A stretch of 64,000 nt of DNA from Pseudoxanthomonas sp. YR558. Lineage in GTDB: Bacteria > Pseudomonadota > Gammaproteobacteria > Xanthomonadales > Xanthomonadaceae. The stretch is taken from NCBI RefSeq assembly GCF_900116385.1, contig NZ_FPCI01000002.1, forward strand, positions 992,001 through 1,056,000, in the 5' to 3' direction. The number at the start of each line of letters is the position of its first letter. The first letter of the stretch is position 1. The notes beneath the pieces are model-generated. The model saw only the letters and a program-made list of their open reading frames with translations, was not told where the DNA came from and ran no database searches. Position numbers and translations under genes: made by a program. This document shows, in pieces, positions 20,289 to 29,129 of this stretch.

Positions 20289-22940
20289 ATGACCACGCCC
20301 AATACCTTCAGTACCCGCCAGATCCGCCAGGATTTCCTCGATTTCTTTGCCGGCAAGGGCCACACCATTGTCCCGTCCGCCTCCCTGGTGCCCGGCAACG
20401 ACCCCACTTTGCTGTTCACCAACTCCGGCATGGTGCAGTTCAAGGACGTGTTCCTTGGCGCGGAGAAGCGCAGTTACGTGCGCGCGGCCGACGTACAGCG
20501 CTGCCTGCGCGCGGGCGGCAAGCACAACGACCTGGATTCCGTGGGCTACACGGCCCGCCACCACACGTTCTTTGAAATGCTCGGCAACTGGTCCTTCGGC
20601 GATTACTTCAAGAAGGAGGCCATCGCCTGGGCGTGGGAGCTGCTGACCGAGGTTTGGAAGCTTCCCAAGGAGCGCCTGCTGGTCACGGTGTATCACACCG
20701 ACGACGAGGCCTACGACCTCTGGCACAACATGATCGGCCTGCCGGCCGAGCGCATTGTCCGTATCGGTGACAACAAGGGCGCGCCTTACGCATCGGACAA
20801 CTTCTGGCAGATGGCCGATACCGGCCCGTGTGGTCCGTGCACCGAGATCTTCTACGACCATGGCGACCACATCGCCGGCGGCCCTCCGGGCTCCCCAGAC
20901 GAAGATGGCGATCGCTACATCGAGATCTGGAACAACGTCTTCATGCAGTTCGATCGCCAGCCTGATGGCACGCTGGTGCCGCTGCCGGCACCCTGCGTCG
21001 ACACCGGCATGGGGTTGGAGCGTCTCGCCGCCGTACTCCAGCACGTCCATACGAACTACGAGATCGACCTGTTCCAGGCGCTCATTCAAAAGGCATCCGA
21101 GCTAACCGAGACGGCCGATCTCGAGAACAAGTCGCTCCGTGTCATTGCCGACCACATCCGCGCCTGCAGCTTCCTGATCGTGGATGGCGTGCTGCCCTCC
21201 AACGAAGGGCGTGGTTACGTGTTGCGCCGTATCATCCGTCGTGCGCTCCGCCATGGCTGGATGCTGGGCGTGCGTCAATCGTTCTTCCACAAGATGGTCG
21301 GCACGTTGTCCGAGCTGATGGGAGACGCGTATCCCGAGCTGCCGGCGGCGCGGGATCTGGTCGAAAAGGCGCTCAAGGCGGAAGAAGAGCGCTTCGCCGA
21401 AACGCTCGACGCCGGCATGCGGATTTTCGGCGACGTCGCATCTCGCGTGTCTGATGGCGTGATTCCGGGCGCGGATGCCTTCCGTCTGTACGACACCTAC
21501 GGCTTCCCGGTCGACTTGACCGCCGATATCGCACGCGAGCGCGGACTGACGGTGGACATGGCGGGTTTCGACGCAGCCATGGAGCAGCAGCGGGAAACCG
21601 CGCGCGCCGCCGGCAAGTTCGCCTCGACGACCGGCCTGCCTGCCGATCTGGTGGCGCAACTCTCGCCGACGGGATTCCTCGGTTACGACCAGCTGGATGC
21701 TGGTGGTTTGCAGATCGTCGCGCTTCTGAAAGATGGTCGTCCCGTGCAGTCGGTCGAAGCGGGCGACGATGCCGTAGTGATCCTCGACCGCACGCCGTTC
21801 TACGCGGAGTCCGGCGGTCAGGTAGGCGATACCGGCGTGCTGGCAGAGCAGGGCGTCGAGTTCGATGTTGCCGATACGCTCAAGTTCGCGGGTCAGTTCC
21901 ACGGTCATGTCGGTCGCGTCGCCAAGGGCAGCCTGAAAGTCGGCGATCACGTTGTCGCGTCGGTGGATGCCGCGCGACGCGCCAGCACCATCCTCAACCA
22001 TTCCGCGACGCACTTGCTTCATGCCGCCCTGCGCGAAGTACTGGGTACGCACGTCCAGCAGAAGGGTTCGCTGGTGGCGCCGGATCGGCTCCGTTTCGAT
22101 TTCTCGCACTTCCAGCCGATGACGGCGGACGAACTGGCCGAGATCGAGCGCCGGGTCAACGCGCAGATCCGGGCCAATCATCAGGCCGAGGTCCACCACA
22201 TGGGCATGCAGGAGGCGCTGGATTTCGGCGCCATGGCCCTGTTCGGCGAAAAATACGGCGAACACGTCCGCGTGTTGAAGATGGGCGGGTACTCCACGGA
22301 GTTGTGCGGCGGTACGCACGTCGGTCGCACGGGTGACATCGGCCTGTTCAAGCTGGTCAGCGAGGGCGGTGTGTCTGCGGGCGTTCGTCGCATCGAAGCG
22401 GTCACGGGGCAGGGCGCGCTGGACTACGTCACCGACGAGGAGCATCGGTTGGCTGAGGCCGCTACCCTGCTGGGTGGCAATGCCACCGAGCTGGTCGACA
22501 AGGTCCGTTCGCTGGCCGATCGGCAGAAGAAGCTCGAGCGCGAGCTCGAGTCCCTGAGGGCCAAGGCGGCTTCCAGCGCCACCTCCGACCTGGCTGGCGC
22601 GGCGGTGGACGTGGCCGGCATCCGGGTCCTCGCGTCGCGCCTGGAGGGCTTCGATGCCAAGGCGCTCCGTGATGCCGTGGACCGACTGAAGCAGCAGCTT
22701 GGCGACGCCGTCATCGTGCTGGCCGGCACCGCGGACGGTAAGGCGGCTCTGGTTGCCGGCGTGAACGGTGCCGCAACCGGGCGGGTGAAGGCGGGGGAAC
22801 TCCTGTCCCACGTCGCCAGTCAGATCGGGGGCAAGGGCGGTGGTCGCCCGGACCTCGCCCAGGGTGGTGGTGAGGACGGACCCGCCCTTGCCACGGCCCT
22901 TCAGGGCATTCCTGAATGGGTTCAGCAGCGCCTCGGCTAA
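20289..22940 (+). CDS. alaS: Alanyl-tRNA synthetase
   Basis: An 883-residue class II synthetase that charges tRNA-Ala. The catalytic domain opens with [46 protein letters not shown] and includes [25 protein letters not shown]. The editing domain, which clears mischarged Ser and Gly, has the zinc ligands [11 protein letters not shown] (HxxxH) and [11 protein letters not shown]. The C-Ala oligomerisation domain ends the protein ([15 protein letters not shown]). The first 27 codons of the longest reading frame are excluded since [11 protein letters not shown] is the usual start. Length is normal. Confidence 0.98.
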   Translation: MTTPNTFSTRQIRQDFLDFFAGKGHTIVPSASLVPGNDPTLLFTNSGMVQFKDVFLGAEKRSYVRAADVQRCLRAGGKHNDLDSVGYTARHHTFFEMLGNWSFGDYFKKEAIAWAWELLTEVWKLPKERLLVTVYHTDDEAYDLWHNMIGLPAERIVRIGDNKGAPYASDNFWQMADTGPCGPCTEIFYDHGDHIAGGPPGSPDEDGDRYIEIWNNVFMQFDRQPDGTLVPLPAPCVDTGMGLERLAAVLQHVHTNYEIDLFQALIQKASELTETADLENKSLRVIADHIRACSFLIVDGVLPSNEGRGYVLRRIIRRALRHGWMLGVRQSFFHKMVGTLSELMGDAYPELPAARDLVEKALKAEEERFAETLDAGMRIFGDVASRVSDGVIPGADAFRLYDTYGFPVDLTADIARERGLTVDMAGFDAAMEQQRETARAAGKFASTTGLPADLVAQLSPTGFLGYDQLDAGGLQIVALLKDGRPVQSVEAGDDAVVILDRTPFYAESGGQVGDTGVLAEQGVEFDVADTLKFAGQFHGHVGRVAKGSLKVGDHVVASVDAARRASTILNHSATHLLHAALREVLGTHVQQKGSLVAPDRLRFDFSHFQPMTADELAEIERRVNAQIRANHQAEVHHMGMQEALDFGAMALFGEKYGEHVRVLKMGGYSTELCGGTHVGRTGDIGLFKLVSEGGVSAGVRRIEAVTGQGALDYVTDEEHRLAEAATLLGGNATELVDKVRSLADRQKKLERELESLRAKAASSATSDLAGAAVDVAGIRVLASRLEGFDAKALRDAVDRLKQQLGDAVIVLAGTADGKAALVAGVNGAATGRVKAGELLSHVASQIGGKGGGRPDLAQGGGEDGPALATALQGIPEWVQQRLG

Positions 22941-22966
22941 CCCCCTTATTGGACTATCCGGTGCTT

Positions 22967-22988
22967 GCGGCCGTGCGCCTCCGGCCGC
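22967..22988 (+). terminator. Stem-loop downstream of alaS
   Basis: Perfect 7-base arms gcggccg and cggccgc with an 8-base loop. It lacks a T-run, so termination is uncertain. Confidence 0.45.
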
Positions 22989-23055
22989 TAACATGCTTTA
23001 GGTTCATGAATGTACCAGGAAGCCGCCACCCCCTTTTCACGGGGTCGGCGCGCCC

Positions 23056-23075
23056 CCGGCACTATCCTTTGCCGG
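23056..23075 (+). promoter_or_regulatory. Hairpin in the csrA leader
   Basis: Arms ccggca and tgccgg flank an 8-base loop. It ends 5 bases before CGGAGAA, the csrA ribosome binding site, which itself contains the GGA core bound by CsrA. This geometry would allow autoregulation of translation. Confidence 0.4.
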
Positions 23076-23091
23076 ATTACGGAGAAGAAAC

Positions 23092-23301
23092 ATGTTGATC
23101 TTGACCCGCCGTGTCGGCGAAACCCTGATGATCGGCGATTCGGTCACGGTGACCGTGCTTGGCGTCAAAGGCAACCAAGTGCGTATCGGCATCACCGCGC
23201 CCAAGGATGTGGCCGTGCATCGCGAAGAAATCTACCAACGCATCCAGCGTGGCGAAGAGATCGGTTCGCCTTCGGCGTCCGAGAACGTCACTTCGGAGTG
23301 A
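23092..23301 (+). CDS. csrA: Carbon storage regulator CsrA (RsmA)
   Basis: A 69-residue post-transcriptional regulator that binds GGA motifs in mRNA leaders and controls virulence, motility and exopolysaccharide in xanthomonads. [34 protein letters not shown] (strands 1-4) and [17 protein letters not shown] (RNA-binding strand 5 with R44 and helix) are diagnostic. The tail [12 protein letters not shown] is variable. GGAGAA lies 6 bases before the ATG. Position between alaS and tRNA-Ser is conserved in gammaproteobacteria. Confidence 0.98.
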   Translation: MLILTRRVGETLMIGDSVTVTVLGVKGNQVRIGITAPKDVAVHREEIYQRIQRGEEIGSPSASENVTSE

Positions 23302-23377
23302 ATGTGTTTGCCGCATGAGCGGCGAGCCGCTATCCTATGCGGCCGCTGCAGGATGCCTGCGGCGAGCGAAAACCCCC

Positions 23378-23470
23378 GGAGTGATGCCCGAGTGGCCGAA
23401 GGGGCTCCCCTGCTAAGGGAGTATAGGGTCAAAAGCCTTATCGAGGGTTCGAATCCCTCTCACTCCGCCA
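23378..23470 (+). tRNA. tRNA-Ser (GCU anticodon)
   Basis: 93 bases including an encoded CCA end. Acceptor arms ggagtga and tcactcc pair, GGTTCGAATCC forms the T arm, and a long variable arm is present as expected for tRNA-Ser. The anticodon GCT is at 23412-23414, reading AGC and AGU codons. Confidence 0.96.
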
Positions 23471-23480
23471 GTTTGACGAG

Positions 23481-23512
23481 AAGGCCCCGCATTGCGGGGC
23501 CTTCTTTTTTTT
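23481..23512 (+). terminator. Terminator after tRNA-Ser
   Basis: Perfect 10-base arms (23481-23490 and 23494-23503, aaggccccgc/gcggggcctt) with a 3-base loop and then eight T (23505-23512). Confidence 0.95.
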
Positions 23513-23560
23513 CGCTTCATTGCGCGCGCTATTACGATTGCACGAACTTTCGCGAGGACG

Positions 23561-23593
23561 AAAAAAAACAGGCAGACCTAAGTCTGCCTGTTT
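23561..23593 (-). terminator. Terminator after tRNA-Arg (minus strand)
   Basis: Perfect 12-base arms (23566-23577 and 23582-23593) with loop ctaa. Eight A on the left read as a T-run on the minus strand. Confidence 0.9.
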
Positions 23594-23599
23594 CGAAAA

Positions 23600-23676
23600 T
23601 GGCGCGCCCGGAGAGATTCGAACTCCCGACCGCCTGGTTCGTAGCCAGGTACTCTATCCAGCTGAGCTACGGGCGC
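23600..23676 (-). tRNA. tRNA-Arg (ACG anticodon)
   Basis: 77 bases with encoded CCA. On the minus strand the acceptor GCGCCCG pairs with CGGGCGC, and the anticodon loop is CTACGAA between CCTGG and CCAGG, giving ACG (read as ICG after TadA deamination). It is convergent with tRNA-Ser, each with its own terminator. Confidence 0.96.
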
Positions 23677-23928
23677 GTTTCGTTAGACGCGGAATTCTGC
23701 ACGAAGCGGTTTCACCCGTCAATAACTTCCCGGCAACATTTTTCGGTGGCGAGGCGGCCGGGCATGCCTGCTCATGTCGTGATGATGGGTGATCCTGTGT
23801 TGGATTTGAGGAAGGCGTCTCATACGCTTTGCCTAATCGACGCCCGGATTAGCAGGGCATTCACGCCCGGGCCGCGAGAATGTCAGGGCAGGGGATACAG
23901 AACGCGCGAAGTCGCGGGAGTCGAATTG

Positions 23929-25503
23929 ATGCTTCTTTCCAAACCCCTGCTCGGGCTGGGGCTGCTGGCCGCTGTGCCGCTGAGTGCCGCGGCGGCGACG
24001 TACAACGTCGGACCCGGCCGCCAGTACACGCAGCTCACCACGTTCTTCAACAGCGTCAACCTCGCACCAGGCGACATCGTCGAGGTGGACGGCAACACCA
24101 CCTACGCGGGCAACATCGTGGTGGGCGACGACGATAGCGGGACCGAGGCCAGCCCGGTGACCATCCGCTGGCGCCGCGTCGCAGGGGCCACGCGACCCGT
24201 GTTGTCGGGCGGCGCCCACACGATCAAGTTTCAGCAATCCAACCACATCGTCTTCGAGGGCTTCGAAGTCACCGGCGGCACCAGCAGCTGCATCTTCAGC
24301 GAAGCCCACAACGCGACCGTCCGCGACGCCTATGTGCACGACTGCCCGTCGCACGGCATCCTCGCTGCCGACCAGAACTCCGGTTCCTTCACGCTGGAAT
24401 ACAGCGAGATCGCGCGCTCCGGGCAGGGCGATCGCCGGCACGCCCTCTACATCCAATCGGACGAGGTCGCGTACCCGGATACCGTGTTCCGCATGCGTTA
24501 CAACTACGTGCACAGCGCCACTGGTGGCGTGCTGGTGCGCGTGCGCCACCAGCGGGCCGAGATTCATTACAACTGGATTGAGGGCTCCGACCTGCACGAA
24601 GTCGAGCTGATCGGTCCGGACTGCGAAACGCAGAAATCGGGCTGGACGGCCGACCTGCGCCGTGAAGACGCCGAACTGGTCGGCAACGTCATCATCCACC
24701 GTTCGACCAGTCGCTCCGGCAACGCGCTTCGTATCGGTGGCGATCTCAACGGGCGCAACCAAGGCCGCACGCGGCTGGTGAACAACACGATCCTGCTGGA
24801 CCGTTCCGGCTCGGCGAATGCCGTGCTGGTCCAACTGGGTCAGGGCTCGCTGGAGATGCACAACAACGTCGTCTACCAGCCGGCCTCGGGCAGTGCGCCT
24901 GCCATCGTGCGGGAGAATCCCGCCAGCAACGTGGATACGCCGTATTGCGGCCCGCAGAGCCGCGAGCCGTGGTCGGATGGCCGCAAGGTGGCCGGTTCCA
25001 ACAACTGGGTGCAATCGGCCGCCACCCTGGTGCCGACCGAGTGGAGCGGGACGCTGCGCGGCACCGATCCGATGTTCGTCGACCTGGCCCAGCGCAATTT
25101 GCGCCCGCGCGCGGGCAGCCCGTTGCTTAATGCGGGCAACAACACGCCGACCACCCCGGCCGCATTCCCGTTCCCGTCGCCCCAGCTGCTGCCGGCCTTC
25201 GATCCACCGCTGCGGACCAAGCTCGCCATCGGCGATGCGCATGCCCGCCTGACGTTGGAGAACAGGATCGACGTCGGTGCATTAGAGCAGTTCGACATCG
25301 ATCAGGTCTCCGACCCGATCCGGGTGAACGGGTCCCAGCCGTTGATTCCCGGCGGAACGTCGGGCAGCGCGGGCCAGCCGGTCACGGCCTCCCAGCCAGC
25401 GGTGACATCCCCGGACGCCACCGTGCCGATCCCGCCCCGGGATCGTCCGCGCTGGCGGCAGTCGCCGGTCACGCGCTATCGCAGGGGCGTCGTCAGGCCC
25501 TGA
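23929..25503 (+). CDS. Secreted right-handed beta-helix protein (putative polysaccharide-active)
   Basis: A 524-residue exported protein. The signal peptide is MLLSKPLLGLGLLAAVPLSAAAA with cleavage near residue 24. The body shows the short repeated strands of a parallel beta-helix: GDIVEVDGNTTYAGNIVVGDD, ITIRWRRV-type, HIVFEGFEVTGGTSSCIFSEAHNATVRDAYVHDCPSHGILAADQNSG, AELVGNVIIHRS, TRLVNNTIL, LEMHNNVVY. This fold is used by pectate lyases, epimerases and phage depolymerases. No specific catalytic set is recognised. The last ~60 residues are Pro/Ser/Arg-rich and look unstructured. It lies at the left end of the polysaccharide island, so action on the glycan is plausible but inferred. Confidence 0.8.
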   Translation: MLLSKPLLGLGLLAAVPLSAAAATYNVGPGRQYTQLTTFFNSVNLAPGDIVEVDGNTTYAGNIVVGDDDSGTEASPVTIRWRRVAGATRPVLSGGAHTIKFQQSNHIVFEGFEVTGGTSSCIFSEAHNATVRDAYVHDCPSHGILAADQNSGSFTLEYSEIARSGQGDRRHALYIQSDEVAYPDTVFRMRYNYVHSATGGVLVRVRHQRAEIHYNWIEGSDLHEVELIGPDCETQKSGWTADLRREDAELVGNVIIHRSTSRSGNALRIGGDLNGRNQGRTRLVNNTILLDRSGSANAVLVQLGQGSLEMHNNVVYQPASGSAPAIVRENPASNVDTPYCGPQSREPWSDGRKVAGSNNWVQSAATLVPTEWSGTLRGTDPMFVDLAQRNLRPRAGSPLLNAGNNTPTTPAAFPFPSPQLLPAFDPPLRTKLAIGDAHARLTLENRIDVGALEQFDIDQVSDPIRVNGSQPLIPGGTSGSAGQPVTASQPAVTSPDATVPIPPRDRPRWRQSPVTRYRRGVVRP

Positions 25504-25527
25504 GTCGCCGGATCTCCCGCATCACCC

Positions 25528-25556
25528 AAGCCGCCCCTCGTGGGCGGCTTTTTTTT
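25528..25556 (+). terminator. Terminator after the beta-helix gene
   Basis: Perfect 9-base arms aagccgccc (25528-25536) and gggcggctt (25542-25550) followed by a run of eight T overlapping the right arm. Confidence 0.92.
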
Positions 25557-25627
25557 GCCGCGGCTGTCCGGCGATGGCAGCAAGTCGCGTTGGAAGTGGT
25601 GTGTCGGACATGTATGCGTACTGGGAC

Positions 25628-25665
25628 GCGGCGGTTTCAGGCCCCGGAGGGGGCAGCACCGCCGC
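25628..25665 (+). promoter_or_regulatory. Nested hairpin in the leader of the island's first sugar transferase
   Basis: Outer arms gcggcggt (25628-25635) and accgccgc (25658-25665) enclose an inner stem gcccc/ggggc (25641-25645, 25650-25654) with a ggag loop. It ends 66 bases before the start codon. The loop GGA would suit CsrA binding, which is a guess. It does not match riboswitch classes I know. Confidence 0.45.
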
Positions 25666-25731
25666 CGTCGGAACGAACGTAGCGCGGCCTGGCTTGGGAG
25701 CCGGGACCTGCGCCGCATCAGGGGGATGTCG

Positions 25732-27129
25732 ATGAAGGCAACACACAAGAGCCGCAAGGACCGGGTGATCCGGTTCCTGTGGTTGGGTGAAGTGGTCGTG
25801 CTGTTCGCGGCTGTGATGGCGGCGGTGTGGATCCGCTTCCACACCGATCCGGAATACCAGGTGCAGTTCCTGGAACAGACGCCGTGGCGTGCGCTCGTCG
25901 TCGCCCTGGCCCTCACCGGCGCGATGACCGCGTTCGGGCTTTATCAGACGCATGTGCGGCACACCCGCATGGATTTCGTGCTGCGCGTGGCGTTGTCCTT
26001 CGCCTTCGGCGGCATCGCGTTGGTGGTCCTCTACTACCTGTTGCCGCAGGCTTACCTGGGCCGTGGCGTGCTGGCCATCTCGCTGGCCATCGGTCTGGCG
26101 GGCATCGTGCTGGTCCGCGTGGCATGGGTGCGCCTCTTCCATTCCGACGTGCTGAAACAGCGCGTACTGATCCTCGGCGCCGGCCGCAACGCCGACCTCA
26201 TCAATTCCTGCATGCGTCGCCGGTCGGATCGCCGCACGTTCACGGTGGTGGGATTCGTGCCCGTCCCGGGCCAGCCGGTACAGGTGCGCGAAGACCTGCT
26301 GATCCACCGCGGTGAGGAAGGTCTGCATGACCTGGCCGAGCGTTTGCAGATCGATGAGTTGGTGATCGCGCCGGACGAACGCCGTGGCGGTCTGCCCATG
26401 GAGCAGATGCTGCTGTGCGTGCAGCGCGGCATGTCGGTCGTCGACTTGTCCAGCTTCTTCGAGCGCGAGGCCGGCATGGTCCAGCTCAATGCGGTTGACC
26501 CGTCCTGGCTAGTGTTCTCGGGCGGGTTCGATTATTCGACACCGCGTCGCCTCAGCAAGCGGTTCTTCGACCTGATCGCAGGCTGCGTGCTGCTGGTGGT
26601 GAGCTGGCCGTTGATGATCCTGGTGGGCCTGGCGGTGTGGCTGGAGTCGGGCGGCCCGGTGTTCTACAGCCAGACGCGCGTCGGCGAGCGCGGGCGCCAC
26701 TTCACCCTGACCAAGTTCCGCAGCATGCGGGTGGACGCGGAGAAGAACGGCGTGGCGGTCTGGGCCAGCAAGGACGATGACCGCAGTACGCGGGTGGGCC
26801 GTATCATCCGCAAGACGCGCCTGGATGAACTGCCGCAGCTCGTTGCGGTATTGCGTGGCGACATGAGTTTCGTCGGCCCCCGGCCCGAGCGGCCCCATTT
26901 CGTCGACATGCTCAACGACGAGGTGCGTTACTACGGCGTTCGCCACAGCGTGAAGCCCGGCCTGACGGGCTGGGCGCAACTGCGCTATCCCTACGGTGCT
27001 TCCGTGCGCGACGCGGAAGAGAAGCTGAAATTCGATCTCTTCTACGTGAAGAACCACGGACTCGTGTTCGATCTGATGATCTTGCTGCAGACCGTGGAAG
27101 TGGTGCTGTTCGGTCGTGGTGCGCGCTGA
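25732..27129 (+). CDS. Polyprenyl-phosphate sugar-1-phosphate transferase (initiating, WbaP/EpsB-like)
   Basis: A 465-residue integral membrane enzyme expected to load the first sugar phosphate onto undecaprenyl phosphate, starting repeat-unit synthesis. Four or five N-terminal membrane segments (about 15-130) precede a Rossmann-like CoA-binding domain (RVLILGAGRNADLI). After one more membrane helix (LIAGCVLLVVSWPLMILVGL) comes the catalytic bacterial sugar transferase domain with TKFRSMRVDAE, KTRLDELPQLVAVLRGDMSFVGPRPERP and KPGLTGWAQ. The layout resembles the type found with exosortase loci. ATG 25732 is spaced well from GGGGGA; ATG 25726 is possible. A structured leader lies upstream. Confidence 0.93.
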   Translation: MKATHKSRKDRVIRFLWLGEVVVLFAAVMAAVWIRFHTDPEYQVQFLEQTPWRALVVALALTGAMTAFGLYQTHVRHTRMDFVLRVALSFAFGGIALVVLYYLLPQAYLGRGVLAISLAIGLAGIVLVRVAWVRLFHSDVLKQRVLILGAGRNADLINSCMRRRSDRRTFTVVGFVPVPGQPVQVREDLLIHRGEEGLHDLAERLQIDELVIAPDERRGGLPMEQMLLCVQRGMSVVDLSSFFEREAGMVQLNAVDPSWLVFSGGFDYSTPRRLSKRFFDLIAGCVLLVVSWPLMILVGLAVWLESGGPVFYSQTRVGERGRHFTLTKFRSMRVDAEKNGVAVWASKDDDRSTRVGRIIRKTRLDELPQLVAVLRGDMSFVGPRPERPHFVDMLNDEVRYYGVRHSVKPGLTGWAQLRYPYGASVRDAEEKLKFDLFYVKNHGLVFDLMILLQTVEVVLFGRGAR

Positions 27130-27160
27130 GCGCGCCCGGCAGCAGCACCGTGCCGTCGTA

Positions 27161-28075
27161 TCAGCCTGGCACGAGGCTGCGCAGCAGGCGCTTGATGCCG
27201 AAGGGCACGAGCGCCTTGATCTGGCCCCGCAACTCCGCGTCGCGGGTCAGGTGCCAGGCACGTCGCGCCAGCGCGGCGCCTTTCTTCCAGCGGCCACGGA
27301 TGAGCATGCCGCGGGCATTCCGGGCGTACGTGCCTGCAAGGGCCTCGTCCAGCTCCCGGTCGTCGACGGTGCCGCGCGCGCCGGCGACGGCGGCCTCCAC
27401 CACCCGCACGTAGTCGTCGTAGGTGCTGTCGGCCGCGGACAGGCCGTCGTGGCCACGCATCGCGCGCACGAGCGCCTGTTCCACCACGCCGATCTTCCAG
27501 TGCCGTGCCACGCGCAGGTGAAACTCCAGGTCTTCGGCCGTGCGCAATCCTTCGTCGAAGCCGCCGAGCTGTTCGACGACTTCCCGGCGCATCAGCACCG
27601 AGGCGGGTGCCAGCGCCGGGTTGTGCAGGACCCAGCGCAGCACCCAGCCATCCTCGCGCAGGGTGTCGCGTCGACGGAACACGTCGATGTGCCGATATTC
27701 GCTGTCGACACGCTCAACGTCGCACACGACCATGCCGAAATCGGGGTGCGCGTCCAGGAAGGCGACCTGAAGTGCCGTCTTCGCGGGGAGCCACAGGTCG
27801 TCGCTGTCGAGCAGCGCCAGGTAGCGGCCTTGCGCCAGACGCAGGCCATGGTTGCGCGCGGCGGATACGCCCGCGTTAGGCTGCCACACGTAGCGAACGC
27901 GATCGCCGTAGCGTGCGCGCAGCATGTCGTCGGTGCCGTCGGTCGAGCCGTCGTCGATGACGATGATCTCGTCCACAGCAAGCGTCTGCGCGAGCACGGA
28001 ATCGAGCGCGCGCGGCAACAGGTCCCGACGGTTGTACGTCGGTATAATCACTGAAACTTCGATGCGGGCCGCCAT
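27161..28075 (-). CDS. Family 2 glycosyltransferase
   Basis: A 304-residue GT-A transferase expected to add a sugar to a lipid-linked intermediate on the cytosolic face. VSVIIPTYNRRDLLPRALDSVLAQT opens the nucleotide-binding domain, DDGSTDGTDD contacts UDP, LLDSDDLW holds the metal-binding DxD-type pair, and TAEDLEFHLRVA resembles the catalytic ED motif. The tail is basic and amphipathic. Its ATG (28073-28075) overlaps the divergent deacetylase ATG in the shared bases CATG. The donor and acceptor are unknown. Confidence 0.9.
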   Translation of the reverse strand: MAARIEVSVIIPTYNRRDLLPRALDSVLAQTLAVDEIIVIDDGSTDGTDDMLRARYGDRVRYVWQPNAGVSAARNHGLRLAQGRYLALLDSDDLWLPAKTALQVAFLDAHPDFGMVVCDVERVDSEYRHIDVFRRRDTLREDGWVLRWVLHNPALAPASVLMRREVVEQLGGFDEGLRTAEDLEFHLRVARHWKIGVVEQALVRAMRGHDGLSAADSTYDDYVRVVEAAVAGARGTVDDRELDEALAGTYARNARGMLIRGRWKKGAALARRAWHLTRDAELRGQIKALVPFGIKRLLRSLVPG

Positions 28076-29096
28076 GCTGAAGGACGTCTCCAAGAAGCTG
28101 CTCTATACCACTGGGCTGCTCGGTCTTTACCATCGGCTGCGCAATGCGGACAGCCTGACCGTCGTGATGTTCCATCGTACCCTGAGTCCGGACGATCCGC
28201 GCTGGACCACGTGCGATCCGGACTACACCCTCGCCACCGGGTGGCTCGAGCAGTCGCTGGCTTTCTTCCGGCGACATTACAACGTCGTCTCGCTGGACCA
28301 GGTGCTCGCATCTCGCCGGACAGGCGCGGCGCTGCCCAAGCGCGCCTTGTTGATCACCTTCGACGACGGCTGGGCCGACAACGCAGATTACGCGCTGCCC
28401 GCGCTGGAGCGAGCAGGCTTGCCTGCCCTGATGTTCGTCGTGGCCGATGCCATCGGGACGCGTCAGCCCTTCTTCCAGGAGCGACTGATCGCCGCGTGGC
28501 GGCGGGGCGCCGTGACCGTGCGCGGTCTGGCCGCCGCGCTGCCGGCGGGCGAGGCGGCAGCGACCTCCACCGACGAGGAATCCATGACGGCTCTGCGCGC
28601 CGTCATCGCCCGCCTGGAGGCGCTGGAGGCCGGCGTCCGCAAGCAGGTCCTGGCGCCCTTCATGGCGCAGCTCGATGACGGACACCGGCACATGGTCACG
28701 GTCGAGGAGCTTCAGCGGTTGCAGGCGGGCGGCGTCGCGTTGGGATTGCATGGCAAGACGCACACGCCGATGCGGCTCGCAGCCGATCTCGACGCCGAGT
28801 TGTCGGGCGCTCGCATGTCGCTGGCGCACCAGCTCGGGCACGCGAATGCGAATGCCGAATCCATGTCGTTTCCGCATGGGTCGTTCGATGCGGATATCGC
28901 GCAGCGCGCACGCGAGTCGGGCTACGAACTGGTGTTCACCAGCGTGCCCGTGTTGAACCCGACCGCGCCCGACGTAGGTTGGTTGCTGGGGCGTACGGGT
29001 TTCGAAACCGATGCGGTGGTGGATGCGCAGGGCCGTTTCCGCGACGACTGGTTGGCCCTGTACCTGTTCCGGCGGCAGGCACGCCGCCTGGCCTGA
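28074..29096 (+). CDS. NodB-type polysaccharide deacetylase
   Basis: A 340-residue carbohydrate esterase family 4-like protein, expected to remove N-acetyl groups from a glycan. The first catalytic motif TFDDGWADN gives the base and metal Asp; FPHGSFD near residue 270 matches the later family motif. No clear signal peptide is present, so it may act on lipid-linked intermediates in the cytosol or be membrane-associated through its N-terminus. Start at 28074 is the most compact; ATG 28062 is an in-frame alternative. It is divergent from the GT2 gene. Confidence 0.85.
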   Translation: MLKDVSKKLLYTTGLLGLYHRLRNADSLTVVMFHRTLSPDDPRWTTCDPDYTLATGWLEQSLAFFRRHYNVVSLDQVLASRRTGAALPKRALLITFDDGWADNADYALPALERAGLPALMFVVADAIGTRQPFFQERLIAAWRRGAVTVRGLAAALPAGEAAATSTDEESMTALRAVIARLEALEAGVRKQVLAPFMAQLDDGHRHMVTVEELQRLQAGGVALGLHGKTHTPMRLAADLDAELSGARMSLAHQLGHANANAESMSFPHGSFDADIAQRARESGYELVFTSVPVLNPTAPDVGWLLGRTGFETDAVVDAQGRFRDDWLALYLFRRQARRLA

Positions 29097-29105
29097 TCCG
29101 AGGCC

Positions 29106-29124
29106 TGCCCCGCATCGCGGGGCA
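29106..29124. terminator. Stem-loop between convergent genes
   Basis: Perfect 8-base arms tgccccgc (29106-29113) and gcggggca (29117-29124) with loop atc lie between the deacetylase stop and the GNAT stop. No T-run on either side. Confidence 0.5.
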
Positions 29125-29129
29125 ACGCG

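Noticed and set aside
18299..20443. 714-codon minus-strand frame across lexA, recA and recX
   Set aside because: Antisense to three certain genes; no recognisable domains.
23378..23676. Integration hot spot at the tRNA pair
   Set aside because: No integrase, direct repeat of the tRNA 3' end or phage gene is found on either side.
23302..23928. Long N-terminal extension of the beta-helix gene
   Set aside because: It would run through both tRNA genes and their terminators; the signal peptide starts at 23929.
25557..25731. Known cyclic-di-GMP riboswitch in the sugar transferase leader
   Set aside because: The conserved GEMM bases and stem pattern are not seen; only a simple nested hairpin.
28043..28048. 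TATAAT as a promoter for the deacetylase
   Set aside because: It lies within the GT2 coding sequence and no -35 is present 16-18 bases upstream; could be chance.
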